Positions 36,955 to 45,572 of a DNA stretch of 64,000 nt are shown in pieces. The DNA is taken from positions 124,001-188,000 of the forward strand of contig NZ_JHUV01000011.1 of assembly GCF_000619805.1 (NCBI RefSeq), in the 5' to 3' direction. The stretch's first letter is position 1, and each line of letters opens with the position of its first letter. Position numbers and translations under genes: made by a program. Source of the stretch: Sulfurihydrogenibium subterraneum DSM 15120. Its GTDB lineage: Bacteria > Aquificota > Aquificia > Aquificales > Hydrogenothermaceae. Under the pieces are notes generated by a model. It did no database searches, was not told the origin of the DNA, and was given only the letters and a program-made list of their open reading frames with translations.

Positions 36955-38413
36955 GGCATACAAGCACAAGCATAATGCAAATAAAAATAAGGTAGAAACA
37001 GTCAGACGAATTCTCAAAGACTATAGAAAAACTGCTGAAAAAATATCAAAATTACAATGGTATTTGTTTTTTAAAGAAGGCAGTTTCAATAAAAACTACA
37101 AGATTAACCACATTCCATCAAAACTATCAGAAAGATACAAACAAACTTGCCAGTATCAAGTAGTATCAGTATTAAACAGTTATACATCTAACAGACAAAA
37201 AGATTTTATAAAAACAGTTTATAGAAGTTCTTTAGACGAAGATACCAAATTTATCTTATTTGTGATAAATAAATCAAAAGCATGGTTTAATGAAAAATTA
37301 ACAACAGCAGTTCTTAAAGATGATAAAGGGAAAGTTATAAAAGAACTACCGATAGAAAAACATCACTACAAACTCTCAAGAAAAATAATAAAACAAACAT
37401 TTAAGAAAAACAGATTTCCTTCTTTCAAACATATATCAATGCAGTTAGACCAGAAAGTAGCAAAGGTAGAAAAAAGGAAAGAAGATAAAGCAAAAGAATT
37501 TGACTGGTGGATAAAACTATCAACACTTGAGAAAGGAAAACCAATATACCTACCAGTATATAAAAACAGTTATTTTGAAGGAAAAGAAGGAATACATTTA
37601 AACTTTGTGCAGATAAACGAAAAAGAAGGAAATATAGAAATAGCATTTTTAAAGGAAGTGCCAAAAGAGACAAGTTATCTGCCTAAAACAAACAAAATAA
37701 GCATAGACATAGGATTAAAAGCGTTATTTGCAGTAAACACAGGAGATTTGTATGGAAAGCAGTTTTACAAACAGTTAAAATATTACGATAAAATAATCAC
37801 AAAACTACAGGCAGACTTACAAAGACAAGGAATAAATCCGAAAGGAACCAAAAGATACAAAGAGCTAAACAGAAAACTAAAAGAATACATAAAAAACGAA
37901 ATAAATAGACTTTTAAACAGAATATTTAAAACATACCAGCCAAAAGAAATAGTAATAGAGGATATAAACTTTCAAAACAGCGATTTATCACCGCAGTTAA
38001 ACAGATTATTAAACAGATTTGGAATGAAGATAATAAAGCAAAAATTAGCAGATTTTGAAGAAAGATACGGGATAAAGATAATAAAGGTAAATCCAGCATA
38101 CACAAGTCAAACCTGCTCAAATTGTGGATATGTAGATAAAAGGAATAGGAAATCACAAGAAAAATTTGAATGCTTAATATGTGGTAAGAAAATAAACGCA
38201 GATGTAAATGCAAGCAGGAACATAGGGGTTAGAAGTTCTAATCCTATGAAGTCACAATCAAGAAGATCCGTCCTTAGAATGCTCGTAAGGGCATATCTGA
38301 GAGACGATAAACACTATGCCTGTAATAGTCGGGCTCGTGAGGTAATTTTGGGCAATAGATATTTTATATGTTTTCACGAACCGCTCAAAATTACTTCCAA
38401 AGAGAAATCATAG
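36944..38413 (+). CDS. tnpB: TnpB RNA-guided nuclease (IS element)
   Basis: 489-aa transposon-encoded protein of the family ancestral to Cas12. RuvC acidic residues are Asp255 (ISIDIGLKA), Glu339 (IVIEDINF) and Asp420 (NADVNASRN). The zinc ribbon has Cys391/Cys394 (TCSNCGY) and Cys410/Cys413 (CLICGKK). All are kept, so cleavage activity is possible. About 70 residues follow the last aspartate. This tail is coded across the structured RNA region and may not be a folded domain. The N-terminus (MPIRAYKHK) is typical. Confidence 0.9.
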   Translation: MPIRAYKHKHNANKNKVETVRRILKDYRKTAEKISKLQWYLFFKEGSFNKNYKINHIPSKLSERYKQTCQYQVVSVLNSYTSNRQKDFIKTVYRSSLDEDTKFILFVINKSKAWFNEKLTTAVLKDDKGKVIKELPIEKHHYKLSRKIIKQTFKKNRFPSFKHISMQLDQKVAKVEKRKEDKAKEFDWWIKLSTLEKGKPIYLPVYKNSYFEGKEGIHLNFVQINEKEGNIEIAFLKEVPKETSYLPKTNKISIDIGLKALFAVNTGDLYGKQFYKQLKYYDKIITKLQADLQRQGINPKGTKRYKELNRKLKEYIKNEINRLLNRIFKTYQPKEIVIEDINFQNSDLSPQLNRLLNRFGMKIIKQKLADFEERYGIKIIKVNPAYTSQTCSNCGYVDKRNRKSQEKFECLICGKKINADVNASRNIGVRSSNPMKSQSRRSVLRMLVRAYLRDDKHYACNSRAREVILGNRYFICFHEPLKITSKEKS

Positions 38414-38442
38414 ATATTTTCTATGAATTTCTATGATATCTC
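38222..38442 (+). ncRNA. candidate omegaRNA (reRNA) at the tnpB 3' end
   Basis: Four structures follow one another. A hairpin spans 38222-38247 (ATAGG..TTAGAA pairing with TTCTAA..CCTAT). A second spans 38272-38290 (CCTTA/TAAGG). An H-type pseudoknot has stem 1 at 38335-38340/38374-38379 (TCGTGA/TCACGA) and stem 2 at 38341-38353/38383-38395 (13 bp with two G-U). A 12-of-13 bp hairpin pairs 38402-38414 with 38430-38442. TnpB guide RNAs of known systems overlap the gene end in the same way. The exact 3' border and guide are not determined. Confidence 0.6.
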
Positions 38443-38495
38443 AGACTATAATCCCTGTCAATGAATAATTTAAAGATTGATTTAAAAAGTAGATT

Positions 38496-39188
38496 CTAAT
38501 TATAAATGAAAACTTTTAAATTTCTATCCAAGATATTCAAAATTCTTTTTATTCCCTCTGTATGACCTTTACCCACTAAGGCTACAATTGTATAATCAGG
38601 ATTTTCTTTCTTTAAGTGGTAAATCTTATAAGCCATAGAGTAGTTCCAAGCAAGCTGAATATCAAAAAAAGCTTTTTTATCTTTTATTTGAGGATGATTT
38701 TTTAAAACATCTTCAAGCTCTTTTATCTCGTTTTCTGACAGGGTTGGTATTGGTTTTGGTAAAAATTTACTATCAGCATTGTTTATTCCTTTATCTTTTA
38801 TAACCCTTAACTCTTCTGAAGGAATGTTTAAGGCGTAAACTTTTATCTTATTTTGTCTTGCAAACTCTAAAATATCTCTGTAATACTTAAAATCAAATCC
38901 CCATCTTTTTTTATACTCTGTTTTTTCTAAGAGTTCTTCTTCAGATATTTTGCCTTCAATATAATCATCTAAGTACTTTTGAAAAGGCTGTTGAAACATC
39001 TCCATTCCTATGATAATCTTTTTATCGTATCTGTGGAGCTCCTTAATAAGTTCCAGCTGGATTTTGTGGTCGTTTTGGTCTGTGTGTATCTCTCCTACTA
39101 AAATAACGTCATATCTGTTTAAACTGTTTGAAAATGCTAAAATAATTCCTATAATAAAAACAACAAACGGCGAAAAATTTAATTTCAT
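38496..39188 (-). CDS. ChaN/DUF399-like haem-binding family protein
   Basis: 230 aa. N-terminal hydrophobic segment (FVVFIIGIILAFSNS) fits a signal peptide or anchor; no lipobox cysteine is seen. The core begins DVILVGEIHTDQNDHKIQLE and continues IIGMEMFQQPFQKYLDDYI, both typical of ChaN/DUF399 proteins. GKGHTEGIKRIL near residue 205 keeps the conserved C-terminal histidine. Family members bind haem or have been linked to iron uptake; the role here is unknown. A single gene next to the tnpB element. Confidence 0.8.
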   Translation of the reverse strand: MKLNFSPFVVFIIGIILAFSNSLNRYDVILVGEIHTDQNDHKIQLELIKELHRYDKKIIIGMEMFQQPFQKYLDDYIEGKISEEELLEKTEYKKRWGFDFKYYRDILEFARQNKIKVYALNIPSEELRVIKDKGINNADSKFLPKPIPTLSENEIKELEDVLKNHPQIKDKKAFFDIQLAWNYSMAYKIYHLKKENPDYTIVALVGKGHTEGIKRILNILDRNLKVFIYN

Positions 39189-39271
39189 AGTAAAAAACCT
39201 ATTGTTAGGAATTGTTATTGAGATTATAGTATATGATAAAATTAAGAAAAATCAAAAGTGAGGTAAATTCT

Positions 39272-39472
39272 ATGACCACAGTTATTATAAAAATAGATAA
39301 ACCAGAATCTGATAAAGAGTTAATTATACATACTAAATTGACTCCTAAAGAAATAGAAAATTTAATCAAACAGTTAGAAAAGAAAAAGTTTGAAACTGCA
39401 ATATTAAGTGAATCTTCGTTAAAAAAAGATTGGCTTAAACCAGAAGAGGACGAAGCGTGGGCAGATTTATAA
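39272..39472 (+). CDS. antitoxin-like small protein
   Basis: 66 aa from the ATG at 39272, which has AGTGAGG upstream; a longer frame from 39233 has no SD. The body is charged and helical (LTPKEIENLIKQLEKKKFE). The tail DWLKPEEDEAWADL is a form I associate with the toxin-binding end of small antitoxins. No toxin gene follows: mutS starts 16 nt later and is probably cotranscribed. So this is either an orphan antitoxin or a small protein of another role. Confidence 0.6.
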   Translation: MTTVIIKIDKPESDKELIIHTKLTPKEIENLIKQLEKKKFETAILSESSLKKDWLKPEEDEAWADL

Positions 39473-39488
39473 AAGTGAGGATTGGTAG

Positions 39489-42059
39489 ATGGAAAATTTA
39501 ACTCCAATGGTTGCACAGTACCATAAGATTAAAGCACAGTATCAGGACTGTCTTTTACTATATAGACTTGGAGATTTTTATGAACTTTTCTATGAAGATG
39601 CAGTTATAGGTTCAAAAGAGTTAAACATTGTCCTTACTAAAAAGAAAATCAGTAAAGATAAAGACATTCCTATGTGTGGTATTCCTTATCACTCCGCAGA
39701 TAGCTACATTACAAGACTTGTATCAAAAGGTTATAAAGTTGCCATATGTGAACAACTTGAAGATGCATCTAAGGCAAAGGGAGTAGTAAAGAGAGACGTT
39801 ATAAGGGTAATAACCCCCGGAACGTATTTTGACAACGAAAAACTAAAATCAGGACTTACAGCTGTATACAAAAAGTCTGATAAATACGCAGTGGCATTCC
39901 TTGACCTTGCAACAGGAGAGTTTTATGGGTCTGTATTGAATAAAGAGGATTTAATCTCTTTTATAAGTAAATTTTCTCCGAAAGAGATACTTACGCACCC
40001 TGATACAGATATATCTTTTTTAAATCAAGAGTATAAAGGATTTTTCCATTACAATCTACCTGAGTACTTTTTTGAAAAAGATTATCAACAAGAGTTTTTA
40101 ATTCACTTTAAGACAAAAAGTATAACTTCTTTTGGATTTAATCACTTTGAAGAAGAGTTAATCATAAAACCACTATCAGCTGTGTTTAACTATGCAAAAA
40201 TAACACAAAAATCATTCCTACCTTACATCTCACCACCCAAACCATACAGAGAAGATAAGTATATGAAGATAGACTACTCAACTATAAAACATCTTGAACT
40301 TGTATCATCTCAAGAACACAGTCCATCATTACTATCTGTTATAAACAGAGCTATAACAGGAATGGGAAAAAGAAAAATAAAGTTTATGCTACTACACCCC
40401 CTTTTAAACATAGAAGAAATTAAAGAGAGACAAGATGCCGTAGAAGAACTTACAAAAAATCATCAGTTAAGAGAAGAAATCAGACAACATTTAGACAAAG
40501 TTTACGACATAGAAAGACTTGTAGCAAAGATAACCTCAAACACACTTACACCAAAGGATATGGTTGCTTTAAGAGAGTCTTTAAAAAAGGTAAAGGATAT
40601 AAAAAATCTCTCTGCCAAATCAAAACTTCTAAAAAATATTATAGACAGCCTAAACCCCCATACTCAGCTTGTAGACAAGTTAGAAAGATACTTGGAAGAC
40701 AACCCACCATTTCATCTCAAAGAAGGAGGATTGATTAAAAAAGGAGTAGATGAAAGGTTAGACGAGCTTAAATCTTTAAAAGAAAATGCAGAGGAGATTA
40801 TCCGTCAGTATCAAGAACAAGAAAAAGAGAGAACTAAAATATCCAGCCTTAAAATAGGTTTTAACAAAGTTATTGGATACTACATAGAAATAACAAAACC
40901 AAACCTAAAACTTGTACCTCCTGACTACAAAAGAAAACAAACTTTATCAAATGCAGAAAGATTCACAACTGACTATCTTCAACAGTTAGAAGACAAAATA
41001 CTTTCAGCAGATGAGAAAATAAAAGCACTTGAGTATGAGATATTTACTCAAATAAGAGAAGAAGTAGTAAATCAGTCTTATGAGATAGAAGAAACAGCAA
41101 GATTGTTAGGGTACTTAGATGCTTTATCTGGTTTAGCCCAAGTTGCAGTTGAGAAAGGTTGGATAAGACCTCAAATCCATAATGGATACCATCTTTTCAT
41201 AGAAGAAGGTTATCACCCTACAGTAGCTAATTACTCAAAAGATTTTGTTCCAAACAGCGTTTACTTTGACGAAAATAGATTTTTCCACATAATAACAGGA
41301 CCAAACATGTCTGGAAAAAGTACATACATAAGACAAGTTGCACTTCTTACAATACTATCTCAAATAGGGTCGTTTATCCCAGCTACTTCTGCACAGATTA
41401 GTGTAGTAGATGCGGTTTACACAAGGATAGGGTCTGGAGATAACCTTGCAAAAGGCTTGTCTACTTTTATGGTAGAGATGCTTGAAGTAGCAAACATACT
41501 CAACAACGCTACAAAAAACAGTCTTATAGTCCTTGATGAAGTAGGAAGAGGAACAAGCACTTACGACGGAATAGCTATAGCTTGGGCTGTATCAGAGTAT
41601 ATCGCAAAAAACGTTAAAGCAAAAACCCTCTTTTCAACCCATTACCACGAACTTACACAGCTTGAAAATCAGCTGGAAGGAGTAAAAAACTTCTATTTAT
41701 CAATAAAAGAAGACCAAAATGGAGAGGTAAGATTTTTATACAAAGTAATGGAAGGATTTATAGATAAAAGCTACGGAATACACGTTGCACAACTTGCAGG
41801 ACTACCAAAATCAGTTATAGATAGAGCAAAAGAAATACTCTTAGAACTTGAAAACAAAAAAACAGAAAACAAAGAAGAAGAAATATATCAACAGCTCCTG
41901 TTTACCCAATTAAATCAACCAGAAACAGAGTATAAAACAGATAAAAACCAAGAGCTCCTAAACTTTATAGAAGAAATAGATATAGCAACAACTACACCAC
42001 TTCAAGCCTTAATGATACTAAGTGAGCTAAAAAATATGGTTAAAAACCTAAAAAGCTAA
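39489..42059 (+). CDS. mutS: DNA mismatch repair protein MutS
   Basis: MutS1-type mismatch sensor of 856 aa. The N-terminal mismatch-binding motif is seen in LLLYRLGDFYELFYEDA (Phe-x-Glu reading FYEL, about 32). The connector, lever and clamp follow, then the ATPase with GPNMSGKSTYIRQVALL (about 605), DEVGRGTSTYDGIAIAWA and STHYHELTQLE. A C-terminal tail with YGIHVAQLAGLPKSVIDRAKEIL is present, so it is not the short MutS2 type. Translation is probably linked to the small upstream gene. Confidence 0.96.
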   Translation: MENLTPMVAQYHKIKAQYQDCLLLYRLGDFYELFYEDAVIGSKELNIVLTKKKISKDKDIPMCGIPYHSADSYITRLVSKGYKVAICEQLEDASKAKGVVKRDVIRVITPGTYFDNEKLKSGLTAVYKKSDKYAVAFLDLATGEFYGSVLNKEDLISFISKFSPKEILTHPDTDISFLNQEYKGFFHYNLPEYFFEKDYQQEFLIHFKTKSITSFGFNHFEEELIIKPLSAVFNYAKITQKSFLPYISPPKPYREDKYMKIDYSTIKHLELVSSQEHSPSLLSVINRAITGMGKRKIKFMLLHPLLNIEEIKERQDAVEELTKNHQLREEIRQHLDKVYDIERLVAKITSNTLTPKDMVALRESLKKVKDIKNLSAKSKLLKNIIDSLNPHTQLVDKLERYLEDNPPFHLKEGGLIKKGVDERLDELKSLKENAEEIIRQYQEQEKERTKISSLKIGFNKVIGYYIEITKPNLKLVPPDYKRKQTLSNAERFTTDYLQQLEDKILSADEKIKALEYEIFTQIREEVVNQSYEIEETARLLGYLDALSGLAQVAVEKGWIRPQIHNGYHLFIEEGYHPTVANYSKDFVPNSVYFDENRFFHIITGPNMSGKSTYIRQVALLTILSQIGSFIPATSAQISVVDAVYTRIGSGDNLAKGLSTFMVEMLEVANILNNATKNSLIVLDEVGRGTSTYDGIAIAWAVSEYIAKNVKAKTLFSTHYHELTQLENQLEGVKNFYLSIKEDQNGEVRFLYKVMEGFIDKSYGIHVAQLAGLPKSVIDRAKEILLELENKKTENKEEEIYQQLLFTQLNQPETEYKTDKNQELLNFIEEIDIATTTPLQALMILSELKNMVKNLKS

Positions 42060-42068
42060 GGAGTAGTA

Positions 42069-42391
42069 ATGTCAATAGAGAAATCACCTCACGATTGGCT
42101 GTTTAAAATGATTTAGAAGAGATAGGAGGTGAAGAAAAGATGATGACTTTAACAGAAAAATGGAAAATGGAAGGATTAAAGAAAGGAAAAGAAGAAGGAT
42201 TAAAGGAAGGATTACAACAAGGATTAGTAGAGGGTTTGAGACAAAGTATATTTGATGCTATAGAGCTAAAATTTGGTTCTGTTGAAGATAACTTAAAAGA
42301 AAAAATAAGTCAAATATCTGATATTGACAAGTTAAAAGAACTACATAGAAAGGTTATACTTGCAAATAGTTTAAATGATATAATCATATAA
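42069..42391 (+). pseudogene. internally deleted Rpn/PD-(D/E)XK-type gene
   Basis: Codons from 42069 read MSIEKSPHDWLFKMI and stop at 42116; PHDxLFK is a typical start of Rpn-family recombination-promoting nucleases. In another frame GGEEKMMTLTEKWKMEGLKK and a GLKEGLQQGL repeat tail (to 42391) match the C-terminal end of the same family. The nuclease core between is missing. An 83-aa frame from 42140 remains open but is only a tail fragment. Confidence 0.65.
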
Positions 42392-42421
42392 TAACTAACA
42401 ACTAAATAGGAGGTAACTAGC

Positions 42422-42622
42422 ATGACACCAATGAGAATTCAAAGAATAATGATGAGTATAATCCTTATTGCAGGATTACTACTTGACTTAAACGGTGTTG
42501 AGTGGGGTAAATATTTAATCTGGTTTGTTGCTCTGATGTCTTTATTTGCAGGTATAACTGGTTTTTGTCCGTCTGACGTTATACTTAAGAAAATAACTGG
42601 CAAAGAAACTATGTGTGGATGA
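42422..42622 (+). CDS. DUF2892 family small membrane protein
   Basis: 66 aa with two hydrophobic helices (about 7-22 and 28-46), then the conserved GFCPSDVILKKITG. The GxCP end is the hallmark of DUF2892/YgaP-like membrane proteins, which often accompany rhodanese domains. The start follows AGGAGG about 8 nt upstream. It overlaps the Mre11-like gene by a few bases. Confidence 0.82.
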   Translation: MTPMRIQRIMMSIILIAGLLLDLNGVEWGKYLIWFVALMSLFAGITGFCPSDVILKKITGKETMCG

Positions 42623-43761
42623 GATTTTTACATCTAAGTGATACCCATCTTGGGTATCACCAATACGGCTTAGTAGAAAGGGCAAAAGATTACTTTGACG
42701 CTTTTATGTCAGCTGTAGACGTTGCAATTGATAGAAAAGTAGATTTTATTATCCACACTGGAGACTTTTTCCATACCCACAGGCCATCAAATCAAACTCT
42801 GCTTGAAGGTATAGAAATTATAAGAAGGTTAAACGACCACAATATACCTATATTCACAATTGCAGGAAATCATGACAGAGGAAGTGGAGTAAGAGATACA
42901 ACCGCATTAGAGATACTTAAACATATGGGTTTGAAAGTATTAGATAAGGGATTAGATGACTCGCTGGGAGTAAACATATTTGGATTAAAGTACATATCTC
43001 CTATATTTGTCAGAAGAAATTTAAAACTTGAAGAGACATTTGAAAACCTCTACAACCAAGCCAAAAATAAAAACAATTTTAACATTTTAATGCTACATCT
43101 TGAATTTGAACCGTTTTTTAACTCAGGAATAAAGTTAGAACACTACCTACCAGAAGGGATGTACAACTATGTAGGTATAGGACATTACCATCAAAGACAG
43201 GAACCAATAAACATAAACGGCTCAACTGTTGTATACAGCGGGTCAACAGAGTACACCCAGTTTAATGAAAAGTTGTATACAGAAAAAGGCTGTTATGTTG
43301 TAGAAGTAGAAAATGGAAGCTGTAGAGCTGAGTTTGTGCCTATAAAAAATAGAATGTTTTTAAGCTATTCTTTTAACGATGAGACTATAAGCGACGTTAT
43401 TAATTCTCTAAAAGAGTTAGACCTGTCTTCTGATAAAAAACCAATTCTTTCACTGGAAGGGTCAACCAAAAATTTTTTAACTAACAAAGAAGTTTTTAAC
43501 CTACTACAAAACGAAGGTTTAATGGATAAGTTTTTACACGTAAAATGTGAAATTAAAAATCTATCAAACAAAGTCCTTGAATTTCAAGTTATTCAAGAAG
43601 ATGACAAATCAACCACAATCAAAGAAAAGTTAAAAGAGCTGTTAGAAGAACCAGAGCTCCTGTCTAGAATAGAGAAAGTTTTAGAAGAGATTAAAGCATT
43701 TGAAGACATAAAAGATTTTGAAGCTTATATAGAAAGTCATCAGGAACTTCTTGAACTGTAA
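42613..43761 (+). CDS. Mre11/SbcD-like DNA repair nuclease
   Basis: 382-aa calcineurin-fold phosphoesterase. Metal motifs in order: FLHLSDTHLGY, IIHTGDFFH, IAGNHD, MLHLEFE and GIGHYHQ. These make up the Mre11 set (D-H, D, N-H, H, H-x-H). The C-terminal cap is present. No Rad50/SbcC gene follows; the next gene is an AAA-DUF234 protein. The start could also be the ATG at 42619. Expected role is processing of DNA ends, with the partner elsewhere or novel. Confidence 0.88.
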   Translation: MWMRFLHLSDTHLGYHQYGLVERAKDYFDAFMSAVDVAIDRKVDFIIHTGDFFHTHRPSNQTLLEGIEIIRRLNDHNIPIFTIAGNHDRGSGVRDTTALEILKHMGLKVLDKGLDDSLGVNIFGLKYISPIFVRRNLKLEETFENLYNQAKNKNNFNILMLHLEFEPFFNSGIKLEHYLPEGMYNYVGIGHYHQRQEPININGSTVVYSGSTEYTQFNEKLYTEKGCYVVEVENGSCRAEFVPIKNRMFLSYSFNDETISDVINSLKELDLSSDKKPILSLEGSTKNFLTNKEVFNLLQNEGLMDKFLHVKCEIKNLSNKVLEFQVIQEDDKSTTIKEKLKELLEEPELLSRIEKVLEEIKAFEDIKDFEAYIESHQELLEL

Positions 43762-43809
43762 AATCGTTTTTAGATTATAATAATTTGAAAACGAAAAATT
43801 GAGGAAAGT

Positions 43810-45183
43810 TTGAGATTTATAAACCGAGAAGAAGAGCTTAAACTCCTTGAACATGAGTATAAAAAAGAAGCTTCATCTTTTGTTATAATCTACGGTAGAA
43901 GAAGAACGGGAAAAACTACTCTGATAGAAAAGTTTATAGAAAATAAAAAAGCTATATACTTTTTAGCAACCCTACAAAACGAGAAGCTTCAAATAGAAAG
44001 TTTTAAAAACATAGCATCAGAAGTTCTAGACGATGACTTACTTAAAAGTTTAAATGTAGATAGCTGGGATATAATTTTTAAGTACATCTTAAATAAAACC
44101 AAAGAGAAGTTAATAATAGTTATAGATGAGTTTCAGTATCTAACACAGGTAAATAGTAGTATACCTTCTATATTCCAAAGTATATGGGATAACATTTTGA
44201 AAAACAAAAATGTAATGCTTATTTTATGTGGGTCTTTAATAGGTTTAATGTATAAAACTACACTTGGATACACAAGTCCACTTTACGGAAGAAGAACCGC
44301 TCAAATCAAACTAAAGCCTATGGAGTTTAAAAATTTTAAAAAATTTTTTAAAAATTCAGATAACATAAAGTTATTAGAGTTTTACAGTGTTATAGGAGGA
44401 ATTCCACGATACATAGAACTTTTTGATGAAAGTTTAGATGTATTTGAAAATATAAAAAATAATATTCTGTATAAAAACAGCTACCTTTATGAAGAGCCAA
44501 AATTTATCCTAAAAGAAGAAATTAAAGACCCGATTACCTACTTTTCTATACTGCAGGTTATATCACAGGGTGAACGCAAAATAGGAAAAATAGCAGCAAA
44601 ATTAGGAATGCAGACTCATAATTTAACTTCCTTCATAGAAAAGCTTATAGAGCTTGATATTTTAGAGAGAAAAGTCCCTATAACAGAAGAAAACCCAGAA
44701 AAAAGCAAAAAAGGATTATACTTTATAAAAGATAACTTTTTTAACTTCTGGTTCAAGTATGTTTTTCCATACCAAAATTATTTAGAGACGGGAAGATACG
44801 ATTACATCTTAAATAAGATAAAATCAGATTTTGATATTTTTGTATCTTTTACTTTTGAAGAGGTTATTTTAGAATACATTTACGATTTAGATATTCCGTT
44901 TCACATATATAAAGCTGGTAAATGGTGGGATAAAGACACAGAGATTGATGTAGTTGCGGTAGGAGAAGATAGTATTCTTTTTGGAGAGTATAAATACTGG
45001 GACTCTCCAGTAGGAACAAATGTTTTATACCAGCTGAAAGAAAAAGCTAAAAAAGTAGATTGGAAAAAAGGTAAAAGAAAAGAATACTATGCTGTTTTTT
45101 CTAAATCCGGATTTACGAAGGAGATTATGGATTTATCTAAAAAAGATAAAGATATATTTTTGTTTGACTTTAATGACTTTTAA
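43810..45183 (+). CDS. AAA ATPase with C-terminal DUF234 nuclease-like domain
   Basis: 457 aa, archaeal-type ATPase family. Walker A GRRRTGKTTLIEKFI (about 29-43), Walker B IVIDEFQYL (about 101-109), then a winged-helix part (about 245-300) and a DUF234 domain. The latter shows EIDVVAVGEDSILFGEYKYW (about 379-398), the D..ExK pattern of PD-(D/E)XK nucleases. Start is TTG with GAGG 5 nt upstream. Such genes are frequent in archaea and thermophiles, and cellular function is poorly known. Its stop codon directly abuts the 3' end of rnpB on the other strand. Confidence 0.87.
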   Translation: MRFINREEELKLLEHEYKKEASSFVIIYGRRRTGKTTLIEKFIENKKAIYFLATLQNEKLQIESFKNIASEVLDDDLLKSLNVDSWDIIFKYILNKTKEKLIIVIDEFQYLTQVNSSIPSIFQSIWDNILKNKNVMLILCGSLIGLMYKTTLGYTSPLYGRRTAQIKLKPMEFKNFKKFFKNSDNIKLLEFYSVIGGIPRYIELFDESLDVFENIKNNILYKNSYLYEEPKFILKEEIKDPITYFSILQVISQGERKIGKIAAKLGMQTHNLTSFIEKLIELDILERKVPITEENPEKSKKGLYFIKDNFFNFWFKYVFPYQNYLETGRYDYILNKIKSDFDIFVSFTFEEVILEYIYDLDIPFHIYKAGKWWDKDTEIDVVAVGEDSILFGEYKYWDSPVGTNVLYQLKEKAKKVDWKKGKRKEYYAVFSKSGFTKEIMDLSKKDKDIFLFDFNDF

Positions 45184-45531
45184 GGCTACGGCTTTGGAGT
45201 AAGCCGGATTCTGTTTTAGTGGTCATTTGTCTAAGCTCCCTACCCGAAGGCATCGGTCGGGCAAACCTGATAACGCCTTCTTACTTGGGATTGCTCCGGA
45301 AGAGGGTTGCCAACCTACGATGTCACCACCGTAGGTAGTGGGCTCTTACCCCACTTTTTCACCCTTGCCTCCATGACCACACCAAAAGGTGTGCGGATTG
45401 GCGGTCTGTTTTCTGTGGCCCTATCTGTGAGGTTGCCCCCACCTGTCTTTCGACAGCTTCCTACCCTGTGGAGTCCGGACTTTCCTCACCAGCTATTTAC
45501 AGCTGGCGCTAACCACCTCAAAGCCGTAGCC
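45184..45531 (-). ncRNA. rnpB: RNase P RNA (bacterial type A)
   Basis: 348-nt catalytic RNA for tRNA 5' maturation. Conserved regions on the minus strand: GAGGAAAGTCCGGACTCC (CR-I) early, GGCAAGGGTGAAA and GGTAAGAGCCCACT centrally, and ACAGAATCCGGCTTAC (CR-V) near the 3' end. P1 is a perfect 13-bp helix joining 45519-45531 with 45184-45196, unusually long and fit for a thermophile. Presence of this RNA separates the organism from Aquificaceae. The 3' end lies 1 nt from the stop of the convergent ATPase gene. Confidence 0.96.
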
Positions 45532-45539
45532 TTATATAC

Positions 45540-45567
45540 AATATATTCTTTTTATAAAATATTTCAA
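45540..45567 (-). promoter_or_regulatory. promoter for rnpB
   Basis: Minus strand TTGAAA (45567-45562), 16-bp spacer, TATATT (45545-45540). The predicted start falls at the first base of P1 or 1-2 nt upstream, which agrees with the mature 5' end. Confidence 0.6.
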
Positions 45568-45572
45568 AATAC

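Larger units (their letters stand above)
36780..38450 (+). mobile_element. tnpB-only insertion element (IS605/IS607 superfamily)
   Basis: The unit holds a tnpA head fragment, an intact-looking tnpB and a highly structured 3' end. No flanking direct repeats are expected for this superfamily and none are obvious. The ends are approximate. On the left a small hairpin (TTGTGGT at 36798-36804 with ATCACAA at 36815-36821) could mark the border. On the right the hairpin at 38402-38442 is the last clear structure. Without a full tnpA it would need help in trans to move. Confidence 0.6.

Noticed and set aside
43751-43781. TTGAAC...TATAAT before the AAA-DUF234 gene
   Set aside because: The -10 is perfect but the spacer is 19 bp and no extended -10 is present; too uncertain to list.
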